Source: Aldrovandia affinis
Lineage: Eukaryota > Chordata > Actinopteri > Notacanthiformes > Halosauridae
NCBI GenBank assembly: GCA_029706075.1
Contig: JAINUG010000147.1
Span: 926,501-990,500, forward strand
Length of the DNA stretch: 64,000 bases
Direction: 5' to 3'
Positions within the stretch are counted from its first letter, which is position 1, and every line of letters begins with the position of its first letter. The translations under genes and the position numbers were made by a program. Below the pieces are notes generated by a model. That model had not been told where the DNA came from, searched no databases, and saw only the letters and a list, made by a program, of their open reading frames with translations. Of this stretch, positions 24,443 to 44,200 are shown piece after piece.

Positions 24443-26386
24443 TATCCACTACACAGTAAACATCCCCTTCATCAACACTGTGCTTTATCAAACTTTCACA
24501 ACTATTACTTTGGAAAGCAATTATAACTTTTCACATTACTACATATGACCATTAGATATTGATATTATAAAAATAAAAATAAATCCCTGCCTTCGACACC
24601 TGTTCTGATGTTGAGAGAACAATTGCAATCAATAATACATAAATCACGATGGCTCGACATTCAGAAAGGAACTGTTTTCATTTCAACACAAAGTACACTC
24701 AGGTAATATGCAGCCACACAACATGAAAACAAAACAGGTATTAGCAGGATAAAAAGATTAACACATTTTTAAACAAAACACTGGCTCAAATTAACCTTCC
24801 ACTTTGTTTTTGTTCAAGTTTCTTGGGTAAACCAACTCCTTGATGAAATGCACCAAAAGGGCAGTTCTTAACAAGGCAGGTAGCACATTCACTACCATGA
24901 TATTACAACGGAATTGCAGTGCAGAGTACACATTATTAGTGTCACAGTCTACATTGTGCATCGTAAGGCAATTGTACACTACTGAGCAAAGGCCTGCCCA
25001 ACATGCAGGCCAAAGAATACCTAGTAGCTAAGCTGGTATCATGAGTCACATAAACGAGACACACAATGAAGAGCAAGAACAGTAAATTAGTGATGCAACA
25101 GCACGTGTGTAATAATGATTGGTGGTGTCCAGAGCACGCTGTTGACCCACTGTTGACCCCCAGCCCAAGCCCCAAGAAATGTAACCAGCCCCACTTTGAT
25201 AAGATGTGAACAGGAACTTAAAACAAGTGTGCTACCGTGCAACGTTTGGAAGCTAACGCATGATCCCAGGCATGCCGTTTGTCCAGTCTGGCAAGCTCCA
25301 CCGTGCTCATGTGTCAACGATACAACGTGCAAACTCACGGGACAGTAGCGCACCAGGGTAACTCGTAATTTACATACAGTAGCGCAAATGTAATTTTGAC
25401 ATCGTCGGCGAATAACACGCAGGGATGATAAGTTATTTAGACACCCTCAAACACTGAATTTATATAGTGCTTTTCAAGGAACCCAAAGCGCTTGATACAA
25501 TGAAAGGAGCAACTCACCGCCGCCAATGTGCAGATACACAGCGGAGAGGAGAGGGAGGACACTCAATGTGAAATGCTCAGGAGCAAAGGACAACAACATG
25601 GCAAAGGATTGTGGTCTCGGGCTTCCATGACGCCAATGTGTTTTACATCCACGGCGCTGGTAAATGGTAAAGATTCACAAAAAGACAAGGATGGACACAG
25701 TTCTATTTTGGACCCTTAGCTTTGAGATGTTGCGAAAGCAATGTCACAAATGATGAGGTAAAAAGTACTGGCGGTGAAGAGATCACTGGACACAGATATG
25801 AATAACGGACTCATTTTGAACGAAAAGCTCACATGAGATGAACATGAATCCAGCATATATGAAACAAACCTTCCGTAAACCAAATATTTGAAAAAAGAAA
25901 TATTACAGTACAGGGTAATGAGAGCGTGCAGTATATATTTGGTTTGGTAGCCCACAAGAAATGCAGGTCACAAGTTGGTATAAAATGAATCATAAAATGC
26001 GAATCCGGTTAGCTAAATGCTTGTATGTGCATGTGGATTATTAAGTGTTGACGTTCTAGTGGATGGCTGCTACGTCTAGCAACTGCTTTTTTGTTTTTAT
26101 CTGTCAGCAAAGCTGTGCAGGGTTTTTACTTACATACAGTGCAGTATTCTTTTTCTTAGTGTCATTTTTAAAGGTTAACACAGTTTGTGCCTTCCTCCAC
26201 TGCATAGGATCCAAGTGAGAGCCAACCAATTAAAAGCATCAAAGAGCAGAGAACGCTTTGAAAACTAGTAGACACAGCATGACACAAAAAGATGAGTCTT
26301 AAAAGCATGTGAATTACAGCGTGTTGAATTCACATTGCTTCGAGCGAGAGAGACCAAGAGAGAGAGAGAGATGGAGAGTGGACAAG
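24443..26386. other. Intergenic DNA 3' of chkb
   Basis: No gene seen. It may include the chkb 3'UTR. A common teleost repeat beginning AATTTATATAGTGCTTTTCA lies at about 25455-25530 (probably a LINE 3' end). A GA-rich run of about 35 bp at 26342-26376 adjoins the chkb stop codon. Confidence 0.4.
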
Positions 26387-34277
<7,891 letters not shown>

Positions 34278-34900
34278 TGTGGCCAACTCGCTACTTTACG
34301 TAGCAAGCGAGCTAGCTCACGGTAGTTCTAATCCTTTTTAGAACGAAATGTAGCTAATGTAGGTACTCCGCGTAAACCACGACAACTAGCTAGATGTAAG
34401 GAGTACTAATAAACTCGCCAGTTTAACTGGAATGTTTGTAAGGTAGCCAATTTAGCAAGCTAGCTACCATTATCGATAATCGATCAACCGTCCAAACCTC
34501 ATTACCCAGCTAGCTAGCTGCTAACTAGCAAGCGAATTACAAACTAGGTTTTTTTTTTTTAAAGAAGCGTAAAAATACTTGACATTAACTAACCGTTAGC
34601 TGTATTGTACACAGCGAGCTATCGTTAATAACAAGTCCTAGCATGTGGGCTAGCTACCTCCTTTATCTATTATGTCTAATTTCCAACGGATTTACATTAA
34701 CGGTATCTGGACTCATCTATCAAAATTACGGAACACACAGTTTTACTCACGCCACCTTGATTCGTCACCAAAATTGACACTCTGGGAGGGGACTATGGGG
34801 GAAACGCGTCCACGCCATTGGTTAGAAAAAAACAAGGGCGGATATTTCTCGCTTTTGTTGGCGTATTATTACAAAGGCTTGTGGGTAAGTTAGTTTTCAA
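34278..34900 (-). promoter_or_regulatory. chkb: chkb 5' region
   Basis: The sequence upstream of the chkb ATG contains several copies of GCTAGCT-type words and no TATA box at a sensible distance. Transcription start not determinable. No gene on the opposite strand is supported here, although the 7-kb interval to mapk8ip2 could hold unrecognised 5' exons. Confidence 0.3.
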
Positions 34901-35207
34901 GGAAAGTCATGTTTACATGCTGGTGCTAATGAAATACATGCTCGAGGGGATACGATGCACAGTACTTAAATCAGTTGGCCAACTTTATTGTTAACGTTGG
35001 AATTTATCATAGAAAATATGCATTTAGTGCAGAACTGCTATCGATGTCTATAACAGTTTCCTTAATTCTAAAGAAGCAAGTTTCATTTTGGTTATGAAAT
35101 CGACCCCTAATCTAAGAAAGCCCTACGTTTAGTTACACAAGGGAAATATATATTTGTATTGAGTTCAGTTACAGTTTTCAGTGAGTTATGTAACCCTCTC
35201 TTGCTTG

Positions 35208-35560
35208 TATAAGTCAGGGGTCGGCAAATTGTGTAACGCTCTTTCAGCCTTATGTGGACGTGGCTTGGGAAAATAAATAATAAGTATCCATTGAATCTGG
35301 CAAAAATTTGCATTGACAGAAAATCCGAGGGGCGCAAGAATTATTTTCGCGGACCCGGAAATAAATGAAAAAAATTTCTGCGACCGATTCATTGCACCCC
35401 CTCGTCAGAAAATGGTGCGGCTCCCAGTGTTTTCTTTTCCGTGAAACCGGGTCCAAATGGCAGTGTTATGGGTTGCCGAATGGACGTGGACATTGAAATC
35501 CAGCCAGTCAATTTGATAAAAATTGGGTGGATCCGGGTCAGTGTTTCTATTGGTCAATTT
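35208..35560. repeat. Possible hAT-type fragment
   Basis: CAGGGGTCGGCAAATTGTGT is like the ends of fish hAT-type elements. Two internal inverted-repeat pieces were not confirmed. Weak. Confidence 0.2.
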
Positions 35561-36589
35561 GCTTTCTGTCGTGATCATTATTTGCAATGACGTCATGTAG
35601 CGTATGTATTGAACAACGACCGAATTACTTTTGATATCACAGTGTTCCACCACATAACCATCCTAGATATTAAATATTGTAAGCTGTCAATCGAAATTTT
35701 TTTAGGATTATTACAGATCCTTTGTCCAGATCCTCAAAGTGGACTGTCTGGTGTTTATTAGAGAACTAACTTTGAGAAGATTGCCGACAAAACACCGACA
35801 ATCGGCGATTCTGCTTGAGTCCTACATTCAGAAATGGAACTCTCGTTGCTTAGTGACCTAATCATTTTGCTAGCGGATATAGACTAACACCTGTAGTCCG
35901 TTAGTTTTCTATTGTATGGGTATTGTTTTGCGAATATCTCTGGATGGATCCGTTTTATAAAAGCAACGATATTCTCGAATGTATTATTGATTTACTGTGA
36001 CAGGGAGTGAATGAAAAATCACATTCATTAAAAGCAAAGAAGCGCTCAAAATCTATAAAGCATTTCCGGATTAACTTTCATTTAGAGGCTAGAGTTTGCT
36101 TTGGCATAAGCAAAACTACTGCTACAATCTGCATTGCAAAGTTTCTCAATGCCAGTCCTGAATACCATGGTGTCAATTATTTTGCATTCCATCTGAACTC
36201 ACTACATTAGTTCTGATTGAGATTGCGATATATTTATTTCTCGATCTCAATGACAAAGAGTCTGTTTTAAGTTTTCAATTTTGAAGGAAGTTCTGTGCAA
36301 CAAAAAACAGGAACTTTTCCTTTGGTTTGTTTTTTTTCATAGATTTGAAAGTAAGCATTCTGTGAGCAAAATAAAGCCTAGTATTTTCAGTGTTCACGTA
36401 CTGTTTTATAAATTGTCATACATAGGCTACTAGTCTCATTCCAGGATTAAAGCAATGGGGAATAGTACACTGAAATAATGATAGTTATGAAGTTGTTGTT
36501 GAGAATCATGACTGACACGTGTTTGGTTTTGGTTGTTGTGAAGAAACGAGTGCAAATGTTGCGGATGGGCTCTGGTACGTGAACGCCCG

Positions 36590-36720
36590 CTGCAGAGAGT
36601 GACGTGGATAGGAGTGCGATTAGTTCCCGGGACTTGAGTCTTTAGCTCGGCGAGCTAAATCGCTCTCTTGTCGCGTCAGAGATCCTCGGTTAGAAACTCG
36701 CTGCGGGTAGAACCAGCCTC
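36590..36720 (+). repeat. tRNA-like sequence with perfect short palindrome
   Basis: The 9-bp arms TTTAGCTCG and CGAGCTAAA flank one base at 36641-36659, looking like a D-arm with A-box. CTCGGTTAGAAACTCGC at about 36691 resembles a B-box and T-arm. No acceptor stem is evident, so a SINE head is more likely than a tRNA gene. Confidence 0.3.
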
Positions 36721-37091
36721 AGTTACACAGAGAAAGGGGAGACTATTGCCAACTAGCTGGTGGAAGAATTTGAGAGAAAAATAAAGGGCATTTATTTTCT
36801 GCTAGCTGGCAAGAGAAGAATTTATCAGTATACAGTTTAAGAATGAGTAATTGTATCTTGTCTATTATATTCCTAAAGCGTGTCTCTTACTGGTTTTACA
36901 ATGTTTATCTCTTACAAAAATAGTCTGGGTCTGTTAGCATGAGCATTGTCCATGTCTTGGTCAATCTCTGCCCCCAAACTGTTTTGCCAAAAGTGCATAT
37001 TTTATCTGCAAAACACACTAAAACTCTCAAAACATTAAATGTCACAAATAAATAAGTAGTAAAATCAACATAATCCATCAGTATAGTATAA

Positions 37092-37430
37092 TTTGGGGCC
37101 TCGGGTAACATAACGGTCAAAGGATTCGCCCCGAATGCAAAGTTACCTACTACAGCCATGGTTTGAAACCCAGCTGTGCCAGTCCAGCCCTGGCTGAGAG
37201 CCCCGAACGAGGGCAGCGATTGGCTGTCCGTCCCAGGAGGAGGGAGGAGGGTGAACCAGCACGGGCTCTCAGAAAAGCGCAAATGGTGTCTCTAGAAAGT
37301 AGGTGAGCGATTTCCGTCTCGGCTAAGGGGAATTAGCTTGACCCGTATTGAGGGATGGTGGGTTCCTGGGGGAGGACGAATTGAAAGAAAGAGGGCATAA
37401 TTGGCTACCAAATCGGGAGAAAAACTGGGA
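37092..37430 (+). repeat. SINE group B copy
   Basis: The head GGGGCCTCGGGTAACATAAC, the middle CAGCCCTGGCTGAGAGCCCC and GGGCAGCGATTGGCTGTCCG, then TTTCCGTCTCGGCTAAGG and the tail CATAATTGGCTACCAAATCG before an A-rich end. Intergenic, between chkb and mapk8ip2. Confidence 0.75.
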
Positions 37431-38332
37431 AAAAATCAAACAATTTTTTAAAAAAGTATAATTTGTATAGTATCTAAAGAAAAAATATTTCTATCAATCA
37501 ACTGTCCTGTCCTTTCAGGTGCCTGGCAGTCTTGCCTCCTCTCTGCCCTGACCCCACAGTGGTGGAACAATCGTCCACACGCAGCCAGCAAAAAACAACA
37601 AAAAGGTATTACTGTAAAAAAAAAAGAAGCAAGGACAAAAAAAGGCATGTGGGATTATGAGTGAGAACATCCTCGCTTGAGATGGCTGCACACATGGTGA
37701 TATTTGCACTTTTTTTTGCCATGGACATTTATTGCGGCTCTGTGACTGATTATGTTCCTCCCACGTATCCTTACTTTAGACAAACTGAAGCTGGCTTCAT
37801 CCACATATATAAAGACACATGGTATTGTATTTGCCTCAAGTTCCATGGTTTTCTGTAAAAAAAACTACTTTTACTGCAACTTTTACTGTATACATTTTTA
37901 AATAGTCCTACTGTATGCAGTGAAATACTGTACGAAAAAATGCCAGTGATGAACTCTTACCTGCGCATATTGAAATCCAATGTCCATCTCCTTTCATTGT
38001 TCCTCTCAAAGGGCACCCTTATACAGCTGTTCATGTCTTCTCCTTTGTCCTTGCACTTATCCTCTCCCTTGGCTTCTTACTCGTTCCAGTCTTGCAAATG
38101 GCAACACATAGGTGACCTCTTTTATGCATGAATAAGGACTAAATAATTGTGCAAGGAGGTTTTGCAGACGTGTAGTAGAGATTCACAAACAGGAGTAATT
38201 GCTATCTGCTGTGAATAAATGTAAACTTTTTTAGACAAGACTTATTTAATTTCATTGTGTGTCATGTATAGAGAGTTGTGTTCACTGTTTTTTCATACAA
38301 ATAGCTTAGATCAAGCTGATTAAATTAAAAAT

Positions 38333-38445
38333 GATTCAAGTTCAAGTTCTGAGTTCACTTTATTTGTCATGGGCATTAAGAAAAATACAATGAGATTCTT
38401 GTTCACAACCATACTCCCACAGTCTATAGATGACCCATCAATAAC
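38333..38445 (-). repeat. LINE 3'-end fragment
   Basis: TTCAAGTTCAAGTTCTGAGT, then CACTTTATTTGTCATGGGCA and AATACAATGAGATTCTTGTT, a typical inverted 3' end of a teleost LINE, with TTCAAG units as the tail. Confidence 0.5.
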
Positions 38446-38512
38446 AATAGGGGTGTGGTGGCCTCGACTCAACAATGTCGAAGATGTCGAACAACATCGA
38501 AGTTAACAATGA

Positions 38513-39825
38513 TTTCACTCTCAAAGTATTGTGTCAAATCAAAAGCATACATTTACAGTCATTGAATCATTGCCGAAATGAGAAGCATGGAATATGTTAA
38601 AAAGATGGTGGACAGTCTACCAATAGAAAACAGAAAGCTAAGTCCATAGTCTTGTAATAATATCTACTTTTAGGTTCATTTAAAATTATAGTACTTAACT
38701 GACTCATCCTGAGATTAGCTAGCCCAACCATGTGCTCAACTGATCCGATTTATCAAATAATGGTTTGATTAAGTTATCTGTGGATGGTGCTTTCTTTGTG
38801 ACAGTAAAAACCTCCCACCTTCTCTTGAGTGACAACATTCTTTGAGATTGTCCTCGCTGAAAGTTTAGCGGCTTTTGTGTGTATGCGTGGTCGGTCTGAA
38901 AGGGCTTTAATGCTATATTGACATGGAGCATCATGTTGACACAAAGCTTGACATAGCACTTTATTTTTTGGGGTGTGCCTCATACTTGTCAATCAAATAC
39001 AGGGTTTATCAAGGAGGATATTTAAAATGGATATATATGTATATCAGCATCTAAAATGCCTGGGCAGTATCGAACATAGGCCTATACTTGGCTTATCATT
39101 GTGTATGATTAGTGTTTGATTACAACATACATAGTGACCTCACTACAATGTCTGTCCCTTATTTCTGACGGAGAGTAAATAAAGACACACTAACATGTAA
39201 CTAGCAGTAATTTAATGAAATTGTAAGAAGAGGGGGAACAGTCCTTTGTCTAGGAAGATGAGATTTGAGCTGTTTACAATGTGCCACGATGGCTATACAA
39301 CTTCGAGTCTGTCCCAGATCTGGAGCAGGCAAGAAGACAGTTATGGTGAGTGTCAAGGGTCATTTGCTACTTAGCCAGCTAGCTAGGTAGCTATTGGTAA
39401 TTAATCAAGAACAAGCTTTTTTAAAAGATATTTGTAATTGATTAAGAACAGGCTTTAGAGTTTTTATTTTATTTGACATTATATAGTTTTTTGTGTTGAT
39501 CAGTGGCAAGAAATCACAATTAAATACATTTTTATCAATAAAGAAAGAAAATAAAATGTGAAAAATGCCAAAGGGGATGAATAATTTTTATGCCCACTGT
39601 ATATATCGATAGCTACCCAGCTAGCTGGCTAAGTAGCAAATGACACTTGACACTCACCATGATGTAGGTTGCCTCCTTGCCTGCTCCAGATCTTTGACAG
39701 GCTCAAAGTTGTATGGCCATCATGGCACATGTCCACATTCTTTTTAATATATTTCATGCTTCGGCAATGATTCAATGAGTGTAAATGCATGCTTTTGATT
39801 TGACACAATATTCTGAGAGTGAAAG
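38513..39825. mobile_element. Long inverted-repeat element, left arm split by an insertion
   Basis: The right arm, 39609-39825 (217 bp), matches in reverse complement two left pieces, 38513-38614 and 39279-39394 (together 218 bp), with few mismatches. Examples are GTGTCAAATCAAAAGCATAC against its inverse at about 39785-39805, and GATCTGGAGCAGGCAAGAAG against its inverse near 39680. The left arm is interrupted by 664 bp of unrelated sequence (38615-39278). The centre holds the end of a Tc1-like element. This is the architecture of a foldback-type DNA element; no protein is encoded and the outer ends are not sharply defined. Confidence 0.8.
39484..39604 (-). mobile_element. Tc1-like element, one end only
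   Basis: GATCAGTGGCAAGAAATCAC, then ATGTGAAAAATGCCAAAGGG and TTTTATGCCCACTGTATA, is the reverse complement of the left end of the transposon at 23549. It forms the spacer of the inverted repeat at 38513-39825. Confidence 0.75.
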
Positions 39826-40152
39826 TTTAAGCGGTGAACACTTATGGAATCAATTACTGTCTGTTTGTGATTATGATTTTCTTATTATGATTTTCAACAG
39901 ACAAAAATAGTGCACCCACCTATTTAAACGCAATTTTGACACTAACAAATGGGTCGGAATCGCCATTGAATGGCCTCAGAACCCTCTGTGTGCTGATTTG
40001 GGTGCCACATAGGACCATATGAATGGGGTGATGAACACAACGGCACAAGTGCTCCATTCAATGGAGTGATTGTGGTCAAATCATGTGTCAGAGCGCAGTA
40101 ACCTGACGGTGTATTGTTTCACCAGCTGTGTCGCTGTAATCCTCAAAGGAAG

Positions 40153-40179
40153 TCAGCACCAGAGCCACTGAACAGCGCC
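40153..40179 (+). promoter_or_regulatory. mapk8ip2: Candidate REST/NRSF site (RE1) with expanded half-site spacing
   Basis: TCAGCACC at 40153-40160 equals the left RE1 half-site and GAACAGCGCC at 40170-40179 matches the right half-site GGACAGCGCC at nine of ten positions. The spacer is 9 bp instead of 2, which falls in the expanded spacing class (half-site centres 16-21 bp apart) described for REST. It lies 1.1 kb upstream of the mapk8ip2 ATG. The paralogue MAPK8IP1/IB1 is a known REST-controlled neuronal and islet gene. Binding is an inference. Confidence 0.45.
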
Positions 40180-40779
40180 AGCACAGCACGCGGCTCACTG
40201 TGTTTAATTAGCGTGACGTCCGACAGCATCACGAGGGGCTTCGTAGCCTATACGCGGTTATCAGAGGTATTCGCCATTCACCACAGCGAGTACGTAAAAT
40301 CGTATATCCTATGCAAGACCTACGTAAACGGTGTGCGTTTATATGATACTGTAAAAATGCTAAGCCATGTAAGCACTTTTGCCAGATGCTTTATGTCCAT
40401 TTTCTCATATTTAATTGAGTTTAACACCAATGTAGTTGCCTACATCGTATTTTAAATAGCTACAATAATGTTAGTAGATCAAAAATCAATGCTGGTAAAG
40501 TGTTTTTGTAGGCTATGACTCCAATAATCACTCTGACCTACCAAGAGAAACGGACTGAGTGATTGGCACGGTCACATGACGCAACGATCACCAAAACATT
40601 GGGTTGAAAACAAATTGTTATAAAACTAAATATAATTATAATATATATGTATAGTATATTATTATTATTATTATCATTATCATTCCCCGCCCCCTAGGCT
40701 AGAACATCATATGTTGATCATCTAGCTAGAGGTTTAATAAAACGAATTGGACAGACAGCGTCGGGCGCATCTGACTCAA

Positions 40780-41279
40780 ACGCGGCCAGTAATACGATTA
40801 TCCGCAGTGCCGTTTCCTGCTTTTCGCTTTCAGTACGGCTCACGCGCAGCATCATGCAGCCGGCTTTTACGTAGCGCTGAAGCTGAGCTTGGACATTTCA
40901 CTGCGCGTGCTTTGAAGGCAGCGAGACTGCGCTGGCTGTTCTCCTCTACTCACTACTGACAGCAACAGACCGCAGCTCACATCCTATGTAGCGGTGCAGG
41001 TCCTTGCAGGCATATGGCAAGGGCTTCGTCCTCGGATACAGTGAAACGAACGTCTTGTCAAGCTGCCCACCGCGGATTGTCCGAATTCATGGTCGTGAGT
41101 CAAAGTATCTGATTTGCCGTGGTCTTGTCGGCGGCATCTGCAGTGTGGTCGTAGGGAGGAGAAAATCTTCGCTGAGCGCTGTCATCCCTTGATCTTGTTT
41201 GTCTTCCACTCTCTTTGGCTGTGAATGGGCTGTACTTAGTGATTATCTGCAGTCGCTTTAGAGTCATTTCTGGAAGAAG
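40780..41279 (+). promoter_or_regulatory. mapk8ip2: mapk8ip2 promoter/5'UTR region
   Basis: GC- and CpG-richer than surrounding DNA, and leading directly into the start codon. An in-frame TAG at 41259-41261 precedes the ATG, confirming the start. No TATA box stands out, as is usual for CpG-type promoters. The exact transcription start is unknown. Confidence 0.5.
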
Positions 41280-44200
41280 ATGGCGGACAGGGCTGAGATG
41301 TTTTCGCTCTCCACCTTCCATTCCCTCTCTCCTCCTGGCTGCAGGTAAGCAAGCCTACTATGGGGCGACGTCCCAGGTTTCCGTACAGGGGAGAACGGGC
41401 ACACGAGTCTGCCGAGCGCCTGCTGCCGAGTGCACAGTGCACAGTGCACAGTAACCAGGGGCACAATCGAATGTCACCCGGTGTTGTACCTTGCAGGGTA
41501 TCTGTTGATATTGCTGCATTGAAGGGTTTGAGATGATGGACATCACATTCGTAACCTTGGCGATCGGGGATAGCTACAGTATGTTTAATGTTGTTTTATT
41601 TTACAATACTATGTAGCTATACAACGCAACGTAAACATGGTATCACGATTTAAGTTCCTTGTGTAGGCTAAGTCTCTCATACATAGCCAGAAATGGAATC
41701 ACTGCTCTGCACGAATATGAGATGGACAGCAATGATCGCAGAGAGAGCAATCAGATTTCCTGCTCATGCACAGCTGCCGATAGCAAATCCCGGAGGTTGA
41801 CAGTGTTCCTTCGTTTAGGCCCACGCCCTGAATCATTCCCTGGTAACCAGCTGCCGCTGATGTATTTATTCATTCTTATCCCACTTAAAATTGAAAAACT
41901 ATTCTACAAAGCCTCATTGGTATGCGCGATTTCGCCTTGTTCAAAGAATGTTACTTACATCCTACCTCACAGTCACGCATCACTTATTGGGCGGTTAGTC
42001 TAGATTTGAAAGGTTATACTGTGGCTAGTCTGCATCCCTCAATAACTACAAAATGGAGATGAAATGCTTATGGAGCAATTTTAGTTAAAAAAAAAAGCTT
42101 CCTGTCAATTTCAGAGTTTGTATTCATTGATCTTTTACCCAATAATTTCAGCTGTACTGCAGTAGGAAATTGCCTGGTGTGTAATTAGGCCCAATTAATG
42201 CTTTGTATACAAAAATATTATAGTTTAAATGTTTTGAAATGATGTCAGGGGAAAGGGTTTTCAGCAAATGGTGAAAATAATGGAGAGCAATACAATACAA
42301 TTGTATGTTATATTGATTAATTATGTAGAAAATACCTATGTTTTTATCATGCCAGCAATCCCTAACCTCATGATTGCCTGTGCAAAATATCACACAAGGC
42401 AGTCCAATCATTTATTGTAGGATTTTTAATAGCCCTATAGGACACTTTTATTTGGTACCAATTTCCTAGAGCATTGATTTCCGTTTCTCAAACCTAGCCG
42501 TACCCCTGTTTTGTCTTGGAGCTTCCATAATCTATCTGATATTGAAGTTAGCAATGGAATGTACATTCCCAGTGGGAGTTGAGGGAGAAATATGGCTTTT
42601 AATCACACAATCACATAAAACAGGGCGTCTTAGGCTGGAGCACTGAAGCGTGGAGATCCTTCAATAAGAACATAAGAATACATAATGACAAGAACCATCT
42701 CCGTTCAGCTAGGCTCGTGATGTCCTAATCTAAACAGTATCTAGTACTGCATCTAGCCTGGACTTGAATAGCCTAAGTGTTTCTGCCTCAACTACCTGAT
42801 TTGGCAAGCTGTTCCAGGAATTGACAACTCTCTGTGTAAAGAAAAACGTCCTAATATTCGTGCGGAATTTGCCTTTAACTCATTTCCACCTGTTCTACCT
42901 GGTCTCTTGTTCTTCTAACCCAATTTATAAAAAAAAAATATTTGGTAGTTAATTTTGTTAATCCATTTTAGGAATTTAAAAACCTCAATCAACCCCCCCC
43001 CCTAAATCTCTGTTTGCTAAGCTTAAATATATTGAGTGCCTTAAATGTTAAGTGCCTCATGACTTTTACCTTTCATACCAGGTACCAATTTAATTGCCTT
43101 TCCTTGAACTTTTCAAGAGCTCCGATATCTTTCTTGTAGCGTGGTGCCCAGAATTGCACACAATACTCTAAGTGAGGTCTGACAACGGCATTATATAACA
43201 TTAATATAACCTCCCTTGATTTATACTCAGTATTTTTTGTTACGTATCCCAACATCCTGTTGGTCTTTTTCACTGCTGTAGCACACTGCTTAGATGCACC
43301 TAGACTTTCATCAGCTACAATTCCTAAGTCTTTTTCAAATTGAACACCTATTCATTTTTCTCCTCCCATAAAATAATCCTGTCTTAAATTGTTATTTCCC
43401 ACATGCATAACTTTACATTTACCAATATTGAATGTTATCTACCATGTTTCTGCCCATTCTTGGGTTTTGTTTAAATCATCTTGGATTACCTTAGTTGATT
43501 CCAAACTGTTTGCAAAACCCCCAAGTTTAGTATCATCTGGAAATGCTACTAACATCTATATCAAGATAATTTATGTAAATAAGGAAGAGGTCCCAGCACC
43601 GATCCCTGCGGGACTCCACTGCGCACAGCACCTAGGTCAGATACAACCCCACCTACTCTTAATCTTTGTATTCGCCCTTGCAGCCAATTATGAACCCACT
43701 CTGAAAAAACTCCTGTAATTCCTACTGAATTAATTTGAACAATGAGCCTCTCATGTGATACCTTGCCAAATGCTTTTTGAACGAAGCTCCCAAATTCAAT
43801 TTAATCTCAAGCCTTGAAACTTGTGTTCCTTCTGGTCCCCTTTTCCTGATAAGGAAGCCAGCCTAATTTAAATTAAACTGGAAATGACCTTAGGGCCAAT
43901 GAAGGGGAAAAAGAACCAATTAAGGAGTGTGACAGCTTTAATCACAAGACTGGAACTCAGAGTCCATGTGGAGAGGGAGTGAAAATGTGATAACTCTAAC
44001 AAATTTAAAAAAGGATAAACAACCGACAGTGAAGGAAAAATGACAAGAGGAGGACAGAGGCAATAATGGATTCAAAAAAGTCATGACAACAGTGGGGATA
44101 GCCCATTTTCATTTATTGCATGTCCCATAGCCTTCACTCATATAGTGGGGAGGTTGCAGGGGGTTAGGGTCTCTACGAGGGCCCCACTCCTCCTGCTTCG

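Noticed and set aside
34284-34286. An upstream start for chkb at 34286
   Set aside because: The codon there is TTG. The first in-frame ATG is at 34277, with a TAA a few codons upstream, so that ATG was used.
40114-40455. A 113-codon open frame upstream of mapk8ip2
   Set aside because: No recognisable similarity, no conserved splice pattern and low-complexity composition. The region is better explained as promoter-proximal non-coding DNA.
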